Shown here in pieces: positions 1 to 5,612 of a DNA stretch of 5,612 nt; position 1 is the first letter of the stretch, and the number at the start of each line of letters is the position of its first letter. Source of the stretch: Prevotella sp. (GTDB lineage Bacteria > Bacteroidota > Bacteroidia > Bacteroidales > Bacteroidaceae). The stretch spans positions 1-5,612 of the forward strand of contig JAFRQC010000132.1 of NCBI GenBank assembly GCA_017428805.1, given 5' to 3'. The position numbers and the translations under genes are program-made. Below the pieces are notes generated by a model. The model saw nothing but the letters and a program-made list of their open reading frames with translations. It did not search any database and was not told where the DNA came from.

Positions 1-270
1 CTTTTCGCGCAAAACAAGTTGGGCAATAATCCGGAGATCGTATTTCTGAACTGCGCCAAGGAGATCTTTGAGACCTTGGAGTTGACAGGTATCACCAACT
101 TCTTCACATTTATTGAAGATGAGCGTATTAACGGCTCTGCCAGCAGTGAGGCGTCTGAAGACATCTGGCAGCAGAAAATGGCTGACACCCGGCAGAAGAT
201 GCTCGACCACTTCTCCGCTAACAATGATGTGGTGATGTATCAGATGAGATTAGGAGAGACAGAAGACTAG
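1..270 (+). CDS. C-terminal part of a STAS-domain-like protein (anti-sigma-factor antagonist type), 5' end outside the window
   Basis: The frame is open from base 1 and ends with TAG at 268-270, giving 89 visible residues. No ATG occurs near the window edge, and the TTG at 19 is not a convincing start, so the true start lies upstream. The visible part resembles the last strand-helix-strand of a STAS domain: a hydrophobic strand (EIVFLNC), a helix (AKEIFETLEL), then the TGI-x-NFFTFIEDE segment. Family knowledge: proteins such as SpoIIAA and RsbV end in a similar way, with a LelTGl..lf.i pattern, and act in cytoplasmic partner-switching with anti-sigma kinases and phosphatases. The phosphorylatable serine of such proteins lies further upstream and cannot be seen here. 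An acidic, probably helical tail of about 45 residues follows (SEASEDIWQQKMADTRQKML) and is unusual for a minimal STAS protein. The stop is 26 bases before the vgrG start, so the two genes are probably co-transcribed. The STAS call rests on pattern alone and is moderate. Confidence 0.55.
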   Translation, partial: LFAQNKLGNNPEIVFLNCAKEIFETLELTGITNFFTFIEDERINGSASSEASEDIWQQKMADTRQKMLDHFSANNDVVMYQMRLGETED

Positions 271-296
271 CATAACATCATTCTAAAACAAATATT
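271..296 (+). promoter_or_regulatory. AT-rich leader of vgrG without a Shine-Dalgarno site
   Basis: This short gap between the STAS-like gene and vgrG is rich in A and T, with AAAACAAATATT directly before the ATG. No AGGAGG-like site is present at the usual distance. A-rich unstructured leaders are the normal translation-start style of Bacteroidota. I see no TAnnTTTG promoter box and no hairpin terminator here, so transcription most likely continues from the upstream gene. Confidence 0.45.
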
Positions 297-3200
297 ATGG
301 CAACACTAAAATTGACAATCTACCAGCATAAGGACTTGGTGCAAAATATAGCTCTCGACACGTCATCGCTGACTGCCAATTACAAATTTAAAGACGCAGC
401 ATCTATAGAACATGATTATCTGTTTACCCTTGCGGGGCTTGACATAAGCATGCAGATGTATCGTCCCTCGGAGATCTATGCGGACATCAGTATAGCCATG
501 GCCAACGGAAATGACTGGGTAGCTATACCAAGGACTTGTTTCGAAATATTCAAGGACAAGAGGGTCGGCATCAGTTCGGACTCATACGAGATAGGAAACG
601 ACTTCTATGTGCATGAGGTTATCCCCGAGTGCTACTCTGACTACATGCACCTGAAGCTGAAGATCTACAGCCCTGACAAGATGCTGACGCTAAGGAATAC
701 CAGCCGCACCTTTGTGGGGAAACGGCTTTCGGAGATTCTGGGCTCCGAACTTGGGAAATACAAACATCCCGCTGACAATTCTGACTGCCTGAAGTTCAAC
801 ACAGATCATCTGCAGGTGCTGAAGTTCGAGAAGCTTATCAATGAGAATAAGGTCAAAGTTGAGCACATGTTCCCTTTCCTGGTGCAGTATAATGAGAGTA
901 TCTACGACCTCCTGACCCGAACTGCCAACCGTTGGGGAGAGTTCATGTATTATCGTGATGGTAAACTTCATTTCGGCTATAATGCGAACCAAAAAGCCAT
1001 CGGTTTTGAGGAAATAACCAAAGATAAAAAGAAAAAGGTTAAATACTATAAAGCCACTTTTCCGAGCTATAATACGGACGCTGAGCTGACGAATGGTGAC
1101 GTGAATGGTGTTTACGACCTGGAGGCCGTCTATGACGCGACTGTCAGCGATACGCCGGTGGAGAAGTCGCCTTACAAGGTCAAGGGCCAGTTGGGCATGT
1201 TTAATGGCTCGGAGGACAAGTACCTGATGAAAAAGGCAGCCTCATTCCTGGGCAATGATAAGGACTTGGTAACCTGGCTCTTCAACAATCTGGTCGACGA
1301 CTCTGTCAGTGTGGCTCAGAGCGTTGCGTACAAGGCACAGTTGAACAACGACCTGAACAAGAAATACTTCTCCGACAAAGATAAATATCCCGTACAGTAT
1401 GGTAAAAAGGAATTTACCCTGTACGACAATGTGAAAGAGGAGAAGGAAGCCTTCAATGAGTTTACCGAGTTTAATTCAGCTTACGATGCAGCCAAGTATC
1501 AGATGATACTGGAAGCAGAGCGGACGGCATCAAAGAACCTGGTGCAGATAGATTTCGATACGACCAGCCCGGATGTGAAGCTTGGCGATCTGATTATTGT
1601 CGAAGGTGAGCAATTCATTGTCGTAGGTATCACTGCTAAGACGTCTGTGACACGTGAAACCGATAAGGACACAAAAAAGCTAACAATCACAACACAGCAG
1701 AGGTTCGTGGTGACGGCTGTGGGGCGGAAGGACGAAAAGAGCATCTTCTATCCGACCATGCTGCCTTCGGGACACGTGAAGTATTCCGGTCCCCAGAAAG
1801 GTCTCATCTGGGATGAGGATGACCCCACGCTAAATCATCGCGTGAGAGTGCTGTTCGACTGGCAGTGGACGGAGGTGAAGGAGAAAGATGAAAATGGTAA
1901 GGTCATAAAAGTGACTATAGAGCCTATTGACAATGCCACTCCCTCTCCCTGGCTAATCTTCGCTGCCAAGGGCGATGGCAAACCATCGACGGGCCGACAT
2001 GTGGATAAAACCAAAGTGCTGGTAGGCTTCATCGATGGCAATATTGAGCGGCCTTACGTGATGGGAGCCATACAGGAAAAGGGACCATACGACTCGACCA
2101 TCGACGTGGATATCGACACCGACCAGGGCCACCATCTCCGACTGACCGACGGATCCAGAGGAGCAGGACTCTCCAGTTTCCTCTTCGGTGCTCTCTCGCC
2201 AGCTGCCAGCACCATAGCTGACTTCGTACCCGACTTTGCTTTCAACGCTGGGAAAAGTGCCCATCTCGAGGGTGGTTTTTCTTTAAGCGACTTTTACGGC
2301 ATCTATAAGATCAGCGGCTCCAGCGATCAGCGCAACATCACCATCAGCTCGCCATGGGGCGACGTGAAGATGAACGCCTTCACAGGCATTACCATCTCTG
2401 CGCCCAACGGCGACGTGAAGATCAGCGGCAAGAACGTTACCATCGAGGCGGGCAACAACCTGAAGCTGCTCTCGGGCACCAATGTGGACTACAAGTTCTA
2501 TCAGGACAAGAAATATAAGGGCACTTCTGCCGCTACCGTCCTGATGAGTGCCTCGGCAGCTATTGTCAGCCGACTGGCGAAGAAGTTTACAATGCTTGAC
2601 CTCTCTATCGTCAGGTCGGTCGTCGAGATCGTGATGCGCCCCGTAGAGGGAGCTCTCACAGTCAAGTCGAGCCGCTTCCTGAAACTGGAGGCCGGCAAGA
2701 ATGCCTGTGAGTATCCGAAAATGGCTTTCGATGAGGCGAAGAAACAAAAACTGATTGACGCTGCGGCTGGCAAGAAGCTGAAGGGAAACACGCAACTGAG
2801 TCAGGGCTTGGTGAACCTATTCGGGATTATTCCGCAGGCAGTTGGCAAGATACAGGAGGTATATAATGGCTGCTATCAGGAGTGTCTGAATGCCAAGACT
2901 GGATTTGAGAATGCCATTATCGCCCTGAACGAATTATCGGAGAACAAGCAGCAAAACCCATGCAAAGGCTATAGCGCACTGCAAGGGATACTCTGGAATG
3001 TAGACCTTAAAAAGGATAAGATAGAAGAGAATGATCTCGGGTTCGATGACAAACTTGTCGGTATCAAAAATGACTCGCCCACCGAGAAAACACAAGGCAA
3101 TCTACTAGTGCCCAAAAATATCATCATTACTGAGCGCAAGAAGAGACGTCAGAGTGTTCTTGATAAAGCCGTGACACTAAGAAAGAGTATCATCAAAATA

Positions 3201-3869
3201 CTGGCTATTGATATCAATCAGAAGAGTGCGAATACACTGGGCCAGAATGTTTTCGGGACAGTCCCCAAGGATGCTGGCACAAAGTTGTTCAATGCCCTTT
3301 GTAAGGATAAGAACAAAGACCTTTTTATTTATAAGCCGACAGACGATATTAAGTCGCTTCCTGTTCAAGTACCCATAGGTGCAAAGGAAGTGAAGTTCCT
3401 TAATAGGGTTTTTACTCTGAAGCTATTGAAAGAATACGAACTGACCAAAGGTGCAACAGAGCCCAGGATTACAACTCCCAACGGGAATGGAAACGGAGAC
3501 ATTATGGATGACAGGTCTTGGAAAAAAATCGTATTCGAGATGAAAGTCGTGGATGCGTCATCTGTGGCAGGTGCGAAGACCAACTTTGAGAAATGGCAGG
3601 GAGACATGACGGGAGCAATTGGCACTTTGTTGGGCGATCTTGATGTCATAAGTCTCGTTTCGAGGACCAAGTCCGCCTGGGACGAACGGCACTCGTGGAA
3701 TCACAATAACAACGGGTGTATCCTGTTCGGTGCAAACGACCAGACCTATATGGTCGGTGAGGGCGACACTGCCCAACTATCTAAGATCGAGAAGTTGACA
3801 CCGAAGGTTCCCGGCAATGCTTCTTGGGAATTCCTAGATGACCTGAAGAAGAAGCTGTATAAACTATAA
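297..3869 (+). CDS. vgrG: VgrG-like spike protein (gp27/gp5 type) with long C-terminal extension
   Basis: This 1190-residue protein is the likely trimeric spike of a contractile injection machine, most probably a type VI secretion system, where VgrG tops the Hcp tube and carries effectors. Seen in order: a gp27-like hub at about 1-470, with LRNTSRTF (132-139) and VQYNESIYDLLTRTANRWGE (196-215) in the place of the family's vQy.Es...l.R...e.G motif; a gp5-like OB fold at about 485-600, with RVRVLFDWQW (515-524), SPWLIFAAKGDG (550-561) and the hallmark IERPYVMGAI (583-592); a beta stalk at about 605-735, opening with HHLRLTDGS and containing GDVKxxxxxxITI-type repeats; a hydrophobic helical insert at 745-780; a return to beta structure at 781-800; then about 380 residues with no recognised domain. 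Typical VgrG proteins are roughly 600-700 residues, so this one is far longer. The ATG at 297 is the first plausible start after the previous gene's stop. The extension is AT-richer than the stalk. It could be an effector, an adaptor or a structural domain; no catalytic motif is clear. The VgrG identity is firm; the subtype is inferred. Confidence 0.88.
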   Translation: MATLKLTIYQHKDLVQNIALDTSSLTANYKFKDAASIEHDYLFTLAGLDISMQMYRPSEIYADISIAMANGNDWVAIPRTCFEIFKDKRVGISSDSYEIGNDFYVHEVIPECYSDYMHLKLKIYSPDKMLTLRNTSRTFVGKRLSEILGSELGKYKHPADNSDCLKFNTDHLQVLKFEKLINENKVKVEHMFPFLVQYNESIYDLLTRTANRWGEFMYYRDGKLHFGYNANQKAIGFEEITKDKKKKVKYYKATFPSYNTDAELTNGDVNGVYDLEAVYDATVSDTPVEKSPYKVKGQLGMFNGSEDKYLMKKAASFLGNDKDLVTWLFNNLVDDSVSVAQSVAYKAQLNNDLNKKYFSDKDKYPVQYGKKEFTLYDNVKEEKEAFNEFTEFNSAYDAAKYQMILEAERTASKNLVQIDFDTTSPDVKLGDLIIVEGEQFIVVGITAKTSVTRETDKDTKKLTITTQQRFVVTAVGRKDEKSIFYPTMLPSGHVKYSGPQKGLIWDEDDPTLNHRVRVLFDWQWTEVKEKDENGKVIKVTIEPIDNATPSPWLIFAAKGDGKPSTGRHVDKTKVLVGFIDGNIERPYVMGAIQEKGPYDSTIDVDIDTDQGHHLRLTDGSRGAGLSSFLFGALSPAASTIADFVPDFAFNAGKSAHLEGGFSLSDFYGIYKISGSSDQRNITISSPWGDVKMNAFTGITISAPNGDVKISGKNVTIEAGNNLKLLSGTNVDYKFYQDKKYKGTSAATVLMSASAAIVSRLAKKFTMLDLSIVRSVVEIVMRPVEGALTVKSSRFLKLEAGKNACEYPKMAFDEAKKQKLIDAAAGKKLKGNTQLSQGLVNLFGIIPQAVGKIQEVYNGCYQECLNAKTGFENAIIALNELSENKQQNPCKGYSALQGILWNVDLKKDKIEENDLGFDDKLVGIKNDSPTEKTQGNLLVPKNIIITERKKRRQSVLDKAVTLRKSIIKILAIDINQKSANTLGQNVFGTVPKDAGTKLFNALCKDKNKDLFIYKPTDDIKSLPVQVPIGAKEVKFLNRVFTLKLLKEYELTKGATEPRITTPNGNGNGDIMDDRSWKKIVFEMKVVDASSVAGAKTNFEKWQGDMTGAIGTLLGDLDVISLVSRTKSAWDERHSWNHNNNGCILFGANDQTYMVGEGDTAQLSKIEKLTPKVPGNASWEFLDDLKKKLYKL
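2355..2456 (+). repeat. Short tandem beta-strand repeat in the VgrG stalk
   Basis: Residues 687-720 of the VgrG-like protein contain two units of about 17 residues, WGDVKMNAFTGITISAP and NGDVKISGKNVTIEAG. At the DNA level GGCGACGTGAAGAT occurs at 2358-2371 and again at 2409-2422, exactly 51 bases apart and in the same frame. Such alternating hydrophobic strands are what the gp5-like needle of VgrG uses to build its triple-stranded beta-helix. The nearby segments RNITISSP and NLKLLSG extend the same pattern less regularly. Confidence 0.65.
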
Positions 3870-3881
3870 ATAGGCAACACT
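3870..3881 (+). promoter_or_regulatory. 12-base gap between vgrG and the next gene
   Basis: The stop TAA of vgrG and the ATG of the next gene are separated by only twelve bases (ATAGGCAACACT). There is no room for a promoter or terminator, so the two genes must share a transcript. An AGG lies about six bases before the ATG but is too weak to be called a clear ribosome binding site. Confidence 0.5.
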
Positions 3882-5534
3882 ATGGCATATATATTTGAAG
3901 AATGGAAGACGCTGTTGGAGAAGTTCCAGAAGTGCGTGGATCAGGGGGTAGAGGAGATGCACCAGCAGAAGGCAGAGGTGCAGCAGATCAAGAATGATAT
4001 CTTCAGCCGCTTTGATAGTGGAAACATCATCCGCGACGACAGACGCATTGTGCTCTCGGCACCCGAGATCATCATCGGCAATGTCGATAAGAGCGGCGCG
4101 CTGACAGGCGAGACGGGTACGGTTGTCGTCAGGGGACATCATCTGGCGCTCGAGGGAGCCGGCGAGAGTGGCAGTATCGTGAGCCGTGCCCCACTCATCG
4201 AGCAGAAAGCCGTCAATCCCGGTATCGACGGACGTGAGAATGTGGTGGGCAACACGTCGCAGATCGTTTCGCAGGCCTGCTCTATCATGCTCCACAGCAG
4301 CAAAGTCACGGATGAGTTCTCGCAGGTGCCTGCTAACCCGGGCAACGGCGGCATCAGCATCCATGCCGACAGTCAGCTGAACATCGAGGCTGCCGTCTCT
4401 GCTGAACAGCGCAAGAAGCAGATTGAGGACACGCTGAAAGTGCTGGACAAGCAGAGTGGTGACCTCAAGTCGGGCATGGCGGCGCAGAAGGCCTCTGTTG
4501 ACCAATTCATCAGCGAGATGGTGAAGCTGGTGGAGAAGGAAGAGAAGTTGAACGAGACCGAGAATTACGAGACTTTCGTAAACCTGAGCGATATCGACGC
4601 GCTGCACGACGAGATGGACGAGCTGATGCCTGCGCTGCTGACGAGCATACAGGGCTTCATCGACACCGTGTCGGAGCTGGCAGAGGTGAACCGCCGCAAG
4701 AAGGCCCTGAAGGCAGAGAAGGACAAGATCAAGACCGGCGACGACTTCAAGAAGAAGACCACCGGCGCCTCGATGAGCATCAAGGCGGAAACGATTAATG
4801 TAGCAACCGCCGACGGCGACGGCAACCTGCATACGAACGACGAGGCCGGTATCAGCGTCAGGACACCACGCATGGCCATGAGCATGCACGACGATGAGGG
4901 CGCCCTCGTGAAGGACGGCTACTTCAACGTGAGTGCCCACGACATCAATATCAATACCGCCAACCCGAAGGACAAGGAGTGGCCTGTGGAAGGCAAGATC
5001 AACATCTGGTCGAAGGAAGTCAGCATAGAGGCCATCGACTACAAGAAGAACGACAAGGACGTTCTGATGGAGAAGGAACTCACCAAGGACGGCAAGATTA
5101 CCATAGGTGCCAAGAACATCGAGGTATCAACCGCCAACCCGAAGGGCGTGGAGCGCGACGAGAAGGGCAAGCTCACCAAGGGCGAATATACCGGCGACGG
5201 CGAACTGACACTCAAGTCGAAGAGCATCAGCGTAGAGGGTCTCGACTACGAGGTGAAGGACGGCAAGCAGAAGGCGAAGGCGCTCACCAAAGATAGTAAG
5301 GTGACCATCCGCGCCGAGAAGCAGACCATCATCGCCGCCGACGGTGAGGGCAAGGCTACGGGTAGCATCGCCATCAATGCGAAGGCCGTCAGCGTGAAGT
5401 CGATGGATGTCGACAAGGAGAAGCTCACCGACAAGAGTCTGGCTTCGGGCAGTACGATGACCCTCGTATCGGAGAAGATGTTCGTGGGTCAGAAGACGAA
5501 GAGCGAGAAGAGCAAGAAACTGCAGCTCGTCTGA
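3882..5534 (+). CDS. Unrecognised VgrG-stalk-like repeat protein with coiled coil, probably cut short by an in-frame TGA
   Basis: I do not recognise a named family for this 550-residue protein. It has no signal peptide or membrane segment, so it is probably cytoplasmic or loaded on the machine. Visible layout: an amphipathic helix at 3-45 rich in E, K and Q; a beta-rich block at about 52-172 (RRIVLSAPEIIIGN, GTVVVRGHHLALEGAG, GGISIHADSQLNIEA); a coiled-coil region at about 173-290 (LKVLDKQSGDLK, MVKLVEKEEKL, RRKKALKAEKDKIK); then beta-strand repeats from 296 onward with acidic and lysine-rich linkers. The strand pattern (KINIWSKEVSIEA, KITIGAKNIEV) resembles the VgrG stalk (DVKISGKNVTIEAG). 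Together with the twelve-base spacing after vgrG, this suggests a partner of the spike: a stalk extension, tip or cargo adaptor. That role is inference. The ATG start is the first after the vgrG stop. The frame continues with coding-like sequence past the TGA at 5532-5534, so the native protein is probably longer. GC is higher than in the 3' part of vgrG. Confidence 0.8.
   Translation: MAYIFEEWKTLLEKFQKCVDQGVEEMHQQKAEVQQIKNDIFSRFDSGNIIRDDRRIVLSAPEIIIGNVDKSGALTGETGTVVVRGHHLALEGAGESGSIVSRAPLIEQKAVNPGIDGRENVVGNTSQIVSQACSIMLHSSKVTDEFSQVPANPGNGGISIHADSQLNIEAAVSAEQRKKQIEDTLKVLDKQSGDLKSGMAAQKASVDQFISEMVKLVEKEEKLNETENYETFVNLSDIDALHDEMDELMPALLTSIQGFIDTVSELAEVNRRKKALKAEKDKIKTGDDFKKKTTGASMSIKAETINVATADGDGNLHTNDEAGISVRTPRMAMSMHDDEGALVKDGYFNVSAHDININTANPKDKEWPVEGKINIWSKEVSIEAIDYKKNDKDVLMEKELTKDGKITIGAKNIEVSTANPKGVERDEKGKLTKGEYTGDGELTLKSKSISVEGLDYEVKDGKQKAKALTKDSKVTIRAEKQTIIAADGEGKATGSIAINAKAVSVKSMDVDKEKLTDKSLASGSTMTLVSEKMFVGQKTKSEKSKKLQLV
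4767..5519 (+). repeat. Run of about nine degenerate beta-strand repeats of 23-36 residues
   Basis: Residues 296-546 of the second protein divide into units beginning near residues 296, 322, 346, 371, 404, 440, 472, 495 and 524. Each opens with a strand of the form h-x-h-x-(A/S/T), where h is hydrophobic, followed by a second strand and a charged linker. Examples are MSIKAETINV, INIWSKEVSI, ITIGAKNIEV, LTLKSKSISV, VTIRAEKQTI, IAINAKAVSV and MTLVSEKMFV. Several linkers end in LTKD or a variant; CTCACCAA recurs at 5079, 5172 and 5283. Unit length varies, so these are protein-level repeats, not recent DNA duplications. They fit a beta-helical or needle-like fold. Confidence 0.7.
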
Positions 5535-5612
5535 GAGGAGTTAGGCGCTTTCGGCGACAAGACCCTGGAGATACAGCAGGGCGAAGGCAAGGCCCTCGTA
5601 CAGCTCAGCGGC
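5535..5612 (+). other. Same-frame coding continuation of the stalk-like gene beyond its TGA, cut by the window end
   Basis: Directly after the TGA the same frame stays open for 26 codons to the window edge, encoding EELGAFGDKTLEIQQGEG and then KALVQLSG. This has the same style as the upstream repeats: hydrophobic strands separated by short charged turns, and GC-rich codons such as GGC, CTC, AAG and CAG. KTLEIQQGEGKALVQLSG looks like a stalk strand pair. No ATG, GTG or TTG codon lies in this frame that could start a new gene. It is best read as the remaining 3' part of the gene at 3882, separated by a premature stop. How far it continues is unknown. Confidence 0.6.

Noticed and set aside
2283..2795. 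Minus-strand open frame of 170 codons opposite the VgrG stalk
   Set aside because: It lies opposite a well-supported VgrG domain, and its composition shows no recognisable motif.
299..3882. GGCAACACTA found at both the vgrG start (299-308) and the start of the next gene (3873-3882)
   Set aside because: A ten-base match is expected by chance several times in a window of this size, and the two copies sit differently relative to the ATG.
3864..4940. Long open frame of 358 codons on the minus strand opposite the second gene
   Set aside because: It is rich in Leu, His, Arg and Val with no domain pattern, as expected from the complement of GC-rich coding sequence. The plus-strand frame has clear repeats and coiled coil, and a gene start and spacing that fit the operon.
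4979..5296. Plus-strand overlapping frame of 105 codons rich in Arg, Gln and Gly
   Set aside because: It is a frame-shifted reading of the repeat region; its low-complexity composition follows from the repeated GAC, AAG and GGC codons.
5532..5534. TGA as selenocysteine or as a reassigned sense codon
   Set aside because: No selenocysteine insertion hairpin is evident, and a stalk repeat needs no redox residue. The other two genes have no in-frame TGA and use TGG for Trp, so a changed code has no support. A serine-to-stop change or an error is simpler.
1..5612. tRNA, rRNA, CRISPR array, insertion sequence or rho-independent terminator
   Set aside because: Nearly all the window is coding. No regular direct repeats with spacers, no transposase-like frame with inverted ends, and no GC hairpin followed by a T run were seen in the gaps.

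Overview
The window looks like Bacteroidota DNA, probably from a Bacteroidales or Prevotella-like gut or oral bacterium. Three things suggest this: A-rich leaders without a convincing Shine-Dalgarno site, a mixed GC level, and a protein style typical of that group. This is an inference from style; there is no rRNA or other marker to fix it. All recognisable genes lie on the plus strand, close together, and read like one operon.

Layout: (1) Positions 1-270 hold the 3' end of a gene whose product resembles the C-terminal half of a STAS domain (anti-sigma-factor antagonist type). (2) After a 26-base AT-rich gap, 297-3869 encodes a very long VgrG-like spike protein of 1190 residues. It has a gp27-like hub, a gp5-like OB fold, a short beta-helical stalk and a roughly 380-residue C-terminal extension of unknown function. 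(3) Twelve bases later, 3882-5534 encodes a 550-residue protein that I do not recognise as a named family. It has a helical N-terminus, a first beta-rich block, a coiled-coil middle and a long run of beta-strand repeats that resemble the VgrG stalk. (4) The TGA that ends this frame is followed by 26 more sense codons in the same frame, up to the window edge, and these continue the repeat pattern. The gene is therefore probably interrupted by a nonsense change, a sequence error or, less likely, readthrough.

Together the genes point to the spike module of a contractile injection machine, most likely a Bacteroidota type VI secretion system. No sheath, tube (Hcp), ClpV or PAAR gene is in view, so the system type is inferred from VgrG alone. 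The most interesting points are the second stalk-like protein beside an already extended VgrG, the composition change inside VgrG, the STAS neighbour, and the in-frame TGA at a place where the repeats predict a small residue such as serine.
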